Assembly: GCA_937907035.1 (NCBI GenBank)
Contig: CALCTX010000369.1
Location: 1-9,585 of the forward strand
DNA from: an uncultured Selenomonadales bacterium
GTDB lineage: Bacteria; Bacillota_C; Negativicutes; Selenomonadales; Selenomonadaceae
Length of the DNA: 9,585 bases
Reading direction: 5' to 3'
Positions 6,062 to 9,585 of the stretch are shown here, in pieces. A program made the translations under genes and the position numbers. Position 1 is the first letter of the stretch, and each line of letters begins with the position of its first letter. A model generated the notes under the pieces. That model saw only the letters and a list, made by a program, of their open reading frames with translations. It was not told the origin of the DNA and did not search any database.

Positions 6062-6090
6062 AATAATTATAATGTATACATTAAATTATT
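6062..6090. promoter_or_regulatory. Extended palindrome upstream of the oadA promoter; candidate operator
   Basis: TAATGTATACATTA at 6070-6083 is a perfect 14-bp palindrome, flanked by AATAATT (6062-6068) and its complement AATTATT (6084-6090) with one unpaired base. It overlaps the stop codon of the aminotransferase gene and ends about 10 bases before the -35 box of the oadA promoter. The TGTATACA core resembles operators of some GntR-family regulators, but the match is only by eye. It is pure AT apart from one G/C pair, so it is a poor terminator. Confidence 0.45.
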
Positions 6091-6946
6091 CTCCGCATTC
6101 TTTTTTAACCAGATCTTTATAAGCCTGAATAAGCTTGCGGGTAATCGGTCCCGGCTCTCCGTTGCCGATCTGATGACGGTCAATGCTGATAACCGGAGTT
6201 ATTTCAAGACTTGTGCTGGTAACGAATGCCTCTTCAGCTGTCAAAACAAACTGCGGTGTAAAGTTTTTCTCAACAATAGTTAAATCAAGCTGCGGAGCCA
6301 AAGTATCAGCGATAATAGAGCGGGTAATACCCTTTAAAATGAAATCATTGAGCGGGTGAGTCCAAAGAACGCCGTCTTTGACCATAAAGAAATTGCTGCT
6401 CGAACCTTCCGTAACTTCATTCTTCTCTTTACGAACCAAAATAGCTTCCTGACAGCCCTTTTCATGAGCTTCCTGCTTTGCCATAACATTGCCGAGCAAA
6501 TTCAGGGATTTGATATCGCAGCGCAACCAACGAATATCCTCATAGAATATAGCTTTGATACCATTTTCCTGCCAATCGGTATGTATCTTTGAGTCACGAA
6601 TGGTCATTGACATATGAGCCTGAGATTTTGCCGGGAAATAATGTTGGCGCGGAGCTGTACCACGGGTAAACTGAAAATAGATCGCACCGTCTTTTATCTG
6701 GCTCTTTTGAATAATATCCTCATGCATTCCAATAATCTCTTCATCAGCGTACATGATCGGAAGAGCAATTTCTTTCAGTGAACGGCGCATACGCTCAAGA
6801 TGACGGTCAAGTGCAAAGCATTTGCCGTTATAAACATGAGTTGCCTCATAGATACCGTCACCAAACTGATAGCCGCGATCCTCAATATTTACGACATTCT
6901 GTGACAAATCAATAAACTGTGTGTCAAACAAACCTAATTCCTTCAA
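6086..6946 (-). CDS. dat: D-amino acid aminotransferase (PLP fold type IV)
   Basis: A 286-residue class IV aminotransferase. RGYQFGDGIYE (24-34) is the N-terminal signature, Lys146 (CDIKSLNLLGN) the PLP Schiff-base lysine, and EVTEGSSSNFF (177-187) holds Glu180, which contacts the PLP ring nitrogen. Arg100 and His102 (APRQH), with Tyr33, match the carboxylate trap of Bacillus D-amino acid transaminase (Arg98, His100, Tyr31), favouring the D-specific enzyme over branched-chain aminotransferase or aminodeoxychorismate lyase. It interconverts D-alanine and 2-oxoglutarate with pyruvate and D-glutamate, giving D-amino acids for peptidoglycan. The start is a TTG with a perfect AGGAGG 8 bases upstream; no better ATG exists nearby. 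It begins 23 bases after the aldolase stop, so it is probably co-transcribed with fba. Confidence 0.9.
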   Translation of the reverse strand: MKELGLFDTQFIDLSQNVVNIEDRGYQFGDGIYEATHVYNGKCFALDRHLERMRRSLKEIALPIMYADEEIIGMHEDIIQKSQIKDGAIYFQFTRGTAPRQHYFPAKSQAHMSMTIRDSKIHTDWQENGIKAIFYEDIRWLRCDIKSLNLLGNVMAKQEAHEKGCQEAILVRKEKNEVTEGSSSNFFMVKDGVLWTHPLNDFILKGITRSIIADTLAPQLDLTIVEKNFTPQFVLTAEEAFVTSTSLEITPVISIDRHQIGNGEPGPITRKLIQAYKDLVKKECGE

Positions 6947-6954
6947 TTAAATTT

Positions 6955-6960
6955 CCTCCT
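6955..6960 (-). promoter_or_regulatory. Ribosome binding site supporting a TTG start
   Basis: AGGAGG on the minus strand lies 8 bases before TTG at 6944-6946, the start of the D-amino acid aminotransferase. The ideal site and spacing make the rare start codon credible. Confidence 0.85.
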
Positions 6961-6969
6961 AAAATGTAT

Positions 6970-7935
6970 TTATGCTTTGCCATTGCAGCCAAGTACATGA
7001 ACCAATTTATGTTTTACAAGCTCTTTGATATAAGCCCGGGCCGGTTTCAGATATTCACGCGGATCAAAAGCAGCCGGATTAGCGGCCATGAACTCACGGA
7101 TTCCTGCAGTCATTGCCAAACGCAGGTCGGAATCAATGTTTATCTTGCAGACAGAAGATTTAGCTGCCTTGCGGAGCTGATCTTCCGGAATACCGATCGC
7201 ATCGTCAAGCTTGCCGCCATTTTCGTTGATGATCTTGACATATTTCGGAATAACCGATGACGAACCATGCAAAACGATAGGGAACATCGGCAAACGCTTT
7301 TCGATCTCCTCCAAAATGTCAAAACGCAATTCCGGCGGAACAAGAACGCCGTCAGCATTACGAGAGCACTGGGATGGCTTAAACTTAAAAGCACCATGGC
7401 TGGTACCGATAGCGATTGCCAAAGAATCAACACCGGTACTCTTTACAAATTCTTCAACTTCATCCGGACGGGTATAAGAAGCATCAGCATCATTGACCTT
7501 GACATCATCTTCGATGCCGGCAAGTTTGCCAAGTTCGCCTTCAACTACTACGCCATGTTCATGAGCATAATCAACGACCCGTTTAGTCAGCTCGATGTTT
7601 TCCTTAAAGCTGAGCTTGGAACCGTCAATCATAACGGAAGTAAAACCGCCATCAATGCAGGACTTGCAGATCTCAAAATCAGCACCGTGATCAAGATGCA
7701 GAGCAATCGGCAAATCGGTATCAACAATCGCTGCTTCAACTAATTTAACAAGATAAGCATGCTTGGCATATTTACGGGCACCGGCAGAAACCTGAAGAAT
7801 AAGCGGAGCTTTCTCTTCGGCAGCAGCCTCGGTAATGCCCTGGATTATTTCCATATTGTTGACATTGAAAGCGCCGATAGCATACCCTCCGTTGTAAGCC
7901 TTTTTAAACATTTCTGTTGTTGTAACTAATGGCAT
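6970..7935 (-). CDS. fba: Class II fructose-1,6-bisphosphate aldolase
   Basis: A zinc-dependent aldolase of about 321 residues that splits fructose-1,6-bisphosphate into dihydroxyacetone phosphate and glyceraldehyde-3-phosphate in glycolysis, and runs in reverse in gluconeogenesis. Counting from ATG 7941: HLDHG (82-86) has catalytic Asp84 and zinc ligand His85, GELG (134-137) has Glu135, GTSHG has zinc ligand His182, LHGSS has zinc ligand His225, and NIDSD (268-272) binds substrate. The family call is secure; tagatose-bisphosphate aldolase is a less likely alternative. Two ATGs lie in frame. ATG 7941 is only 3 bases from AGGAGG (7945-7950) while ATG 7935 is 9 bases away and gives the usual MPLVTTTEMF start, so I chose 7935. 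It has its own promoter and is followed by dat after 23 bases. Confidence 0.95.
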   Translation of the reverse strand: MPLVTTTEMFKKAYNGGYAIGAFNVNNMEIIQGITEAAAEEKAPLILQVSAGARKYAKHAYLVKLVEAAIVDTDLPIALHLDHGADFEICKSCIDGGFTSVMIDGSKLSFKENIELTKRVVDYAHEHGVVVEGELGKLAGIEDDVKVNDADASYTRPDEVEEFVKSTGVDSLAIAIGTSHGAFKFKPSQCSRNADGVLVPPELRFDILEEIEKRLPMFPIVLHGSSSVIPKYVKIINENGGKLDDAIGIPEDQLRKAAKSSVCKINIDSDLRLAMTAGIREFMAANPAAFDPREYLKPARAYIKELVKHKLVHVLGCNGKA

Positions 7936-7944
7936 ATTCATATA

Positions 7945-7950
7945 CCTCCT
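7945..7950 (-). promoter_or_regulatory. Ribosome binding site that decides between two fba starts
   Basis: AGGAGG is 3 bases from ATG 7941 and 9 bases from ATG 7935. The second spacing is the normal one. Confidence 0.7.
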
Positions 7951-7970
7951 GTTTTTTATTTAATATATTT

Positions 7971-7979
7971 ATTATAGCA
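7971..7979 (-). promoter_or_regulatory. Extended -10 promoter for fba
   Basis: On the minus strand TGCTATAAT (7971-7979) is a perfect -10 box with the TGn extension. The -35 position (AGCAAA at 17-base spacing) is poor, which extended -10 promoters tolerate. An imperfect inverted repeat (ATAGC-AAAA with TTTTG-TGCTAT, 7974-8001) overlaps it. The transcript leader would be about 25-30 bases. Confidence 0.65.
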
Positions 7980-8007
7980 CAAAACGAAAGCATTTTGCTA
8001 TGTTTCT

Positions 8008-8901
8008 TTAAACTGTCAATTTTAATTTTTGACATAAAACCTGAAAATCATCCGGCAGGGGAGCGTAAAATGTCAATGGTTCTTTGGTAATCGGATGGGT
8101 AAGTTCCATTTTATAAGCATGTAATGCCTGACGGGAAAATAATTCCCGGCTGCCGCCATAGAGATCATCACCGACAAGCGGATGACCCAAATGTGACAGA
8201 TGAACCCGTATCTGATGCGTGCGACCGGTGGCCAATGTCAGTTCAAGCAGCGAATATTGACTGTCAAAATTGACGTCAATAACCCGATAATATGTCAATG
8301 CCGGTTTTCCGGTCGCTGAAACTTCCTGTTCAACAATACTTCCCGGTTTACGTCCGACAGGCGCATCAATAACACCGTCAGTATCCGGTAAAGTACCAGG
8401 GATAACAGCCAGATAATGGCGCTGAAACAGTTTTTTTGCCCCGGTTGTAAGCAAATGCTGAACATTAGGCTGTTTGGCGATAAGCACCAAGCCTGACGTA
8501 TTACGGTCAAGCCGGTGTACAGGATGAAAAGAAAGTGGCAAACCCTGTCGCTGATAGTAACCCATAACCGCATTGCCAATTGTATTGTCAAAATCCTTGC
8601 CGACCGGATGAACAAGCTGCCCGGCAGGTTTATTGACAACTAACAGATACTCATCCTCATAGATGATATCAAGAGGAATATCAACCGGTAAAATATCCGT
8701 AGCCTCCGGAAGCGAAACAGCAATATCTTCGCCGCCATTCAACATAGTTCGCGTTAAATTGACGTCAATTCCGTTGACATTGACAACGCCGTTATTCTTC
8801 AGTTTTCGCCACATACACTGGGAAATTCCCTTTTGACGCAAAAAGACTCTGAGAGGCAAAGGTGCCCCCAGAGTCTTATCAACTGTAAATCGCAGGATCA
8901 T
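8008..8901 (-). CDS. RluA-family pseudouridine synthase
   Basis: A 297-residue pseudouridine synthase of the RluA/RluD type. Residues about 13-62 form an S4-like RNA-binding region (LRVFLRQKGISQCMWRKLK), and the catalytic domain follows. HRLDRNTSG (129-137) contains the catalytic Asp132; NKPAGQLVHP (90-99) and GRTHQIRVHL (226-235) are the other family motifs. It converts specific uridines in rRNA or tRNA to pseudouridine in the cytoplasm; which position cannot be told, so no symbol is given. Its ATG overlaps the TGA of the uracil permease gene (ATGA, 8898-8901), with GAGG 7 bases upstream, suggesting translational coupling. A terminator-like hairpin sits at codons 9-21. The gene also contains two of the five TTGACGTCAA palindromes of the window. 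Confidence 0.93.
   Translation of the reverse strand: MILRFTVDKTLGAPLPLRVFLRQKGISQCMWRKLKNNGVVNVNGIDVNLTRTMLNGGEDIAVSLPEATDILPVDIPLDIIYEDEYLLVVNKPAGQLVHPVGKDFDNTIGNAVMGYYQRQGLPLSFHPVHRLDRNTSGLVLIAKQPNVQHLLTTGAKKLFQRHYLAVIPGTLPDTDGVIDAPVGRKPGSIVEQEVSATGKPALTYYRVIDVNFDSQYSLLELTLATGRTHQIRVHLSHLGHPLVGDDLYGGSRELFSRQALHAYKMELTHPITKEPLTFYAPLPDDFQVLCQKLKLTV
8840..8877 (-). terminator. Terminator-like hairpin inside the pseudouridine synthase gene
   Basis: Read on the minus strand, AAGACTCTG (8869-8877) pairs perfectly with CAGAGTCTT (8843-8851), the loop contains an inner GGC/GCC pairing, and the stem runs into TTTTT (8840-8844) followed by GCG. It is therefore shaped like a factor-independent terminator just downstream of the uracil permease stop, but it lies at codons 9-21 of the next gene in the same operon. 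It could reduce transcription of that gene relative to the permease. Confidence 0.5.
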
Positions 8902-9585
8902 TTGTTTTCCTCAGTTACTTCTTCATCTTTGGTAACTGCCTTAAAGAACAAGCTGAGAATAATTGCTACAACTGTAGCCAAAGCCATGCCTTTGAGTGTT
9001 ATAGTACCGAATGTCAAAGATGCTGTGCTGACACCGAGACCTAAAACGACTGATGTAAGAATCAAATTAAACGGGTCAGCATAATCAACCTTGCTGTCAA
9101 CGAGGATTCTTATACCGGAGCAGGCAACGAGACCGAAGAGCAGCATGGAAACACCGCCCATAACCGGGGTAGGAATGCTCTGGATCGCAGCTGCCAGCTT
9201 GCCAAAGCATGATAAAAACATAGCGATTACTGCCGCACCACCGATAACCCAGGTACTGAATACCTTGGAAATTGCCAAAACACCGATGTTTTCACCATAA
9301 GTTGTGTTCGGAGTCGAGCCGAAGAAACCGGAAATGATCGTCGAAATACCATTACCGAGAATCGAACGGTCAAGTCCCGGATCCTTAGTCAGATCCTTGC
9401 CAACAATGTTGCCGGTAACAATAAGATGACCAATATGCTCGGCAATTACAACCAAAGATGCCGGCAAGATTATCATAATTGCCTTCATATTAAATGTCGG
9501 GGTATAAATAGTCGGCAAAGCAAACCACGGTGCTTTTTCGATAAGTGTCCAGTCAACCAGACCGAAAACTGCAGAAAGCGCATAA
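8898..9585 (-). CDS. uraA: Uracil permease, nucleobase:cation symporter-2 family, C-terminal part (5' end outside window)
   Basis: The frame is open to the window edge, 228 residues ending at TGA 8898-8900; UraA-type permeases are about 430 residues, so about the first 200 are missing. The TTG at 9516-9518 is internal, since conserved sequence (VDWTLIEKAPWFALPTIYTP) continues upstream of it. LPASLVVIAEHIGHL holds the Glu/His pair that binds the uracil ring in UraA, and TTYGENIGVLAIS holds the second conserved Glu of the family. Several membrane helices follow and the tail is short and acidic (KDEEVTEENK). It imports uracil with protons across the inner membrane for salvage. It overlaps the pseudouridine synthase gene by four bases. 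The uracil call is favoured over xanthine permease by the TTYGENIGV motif. Confidence 0.92.
   Translation of the reverse strand, partial: YALSAVFGLVDWTLIEKAPWFALPTIYTPTFNMKAIMIILPASLVVIAEHIGHLIVTGNIVGKDLTKDPGLDRSILGNGISTIISGFFGSTPNTTYGENIGVLAISKVFSTWVIGGAAVIAMFLSCFGKLAAAIQSIPTPVMGGVSMLLFGLVACSGIRILVDSKVDYADPFNLILTSVVLGLGVSTASLTFGTITLKGMALATVVAIILSLFFKAVTKDEEVTEENK

Noticed and set aside
7977..7992. CcpA cre-like sequence around the AAACG core upstream of fba
   Set aside because: By eye it matches only about 11 of 14 consensus positions and misses the essential TG at the left end.

Overview
The window looks like chromosome of a low-to-moderate GC anaerobic Firmicute, most likely a Negativicutes (Phascolarctobacterium/Acidaminococcus/Veillonella-like). 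This is inferred from the 5S/OadA-type carboxyltransferase without a biotin domain, the strong AGGAGG-type ribosome binding sites, the style of the protein sequences and the CGACAGCCCC-type terminator stem. No sequence search was possible, so the genus is not fixed. There are no rRNA, tRNA, CRISPR or insertion-sequence genes. The longest gap between genes is about 240 bases.

Left part, plus strand (1-2910). Four closely spaced genes end at a strong hairpin: the C-terminal part of an EamA/DMT transporter, a membrane-anchored or secreted C39-like cysteine peptidase, a secreted protein of unknown function, and a gamma-class carbonic anhydrase-like hexapeptide protein. The peptidase and the unknown secreted protein are adjacent and both exported, and are the least understood pair here.

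Middle (2911-4329). A single plus-strand gene for an extracytoplasmic linear amide C-N hydrolase (choloylglycine hydrolase superfamily, related to bile salt hydrolase and penicillin V acylase) is bounded by hairpins on both sides. The downstream one is a large nested inverted repeat lying between convergent genes, probably a two-way terminator and possibly a dispersed repeat.

Right part, minus strand (4333-9585), read from right to left. A uracil permease (N-terminus outside the window) overlaps an RluA-family pseudouridine synthase by ATGA. Class II fructose-bisphosphate aldolase, with its own extended -10 promoter, is followed by a D-amino acid aminotransferase. An OadA-type carboxyltransferase, with a near-consensus promoter, is followed by a small XRE-like DNA-binding protein with an NPFQ-repeat tail. 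Together these cover pyrimidine uptake and RNA modification, glycolysis, D-amino acid supply for the cell wall, and oxaloacetate/pyruvate carboxyl transfer.

The most notable non-gene signals are: a terminator-like hairpin inside the first 60 bases of the pseudouridine synthase gene; the nested repeat at 4244-4329; a perfect TAATGTATACATTA palindrome just upstream of the oadA promoter; and strong over-use of GTCAA/TTGAC, including five copies of the palindrome TTGACGTCAA.
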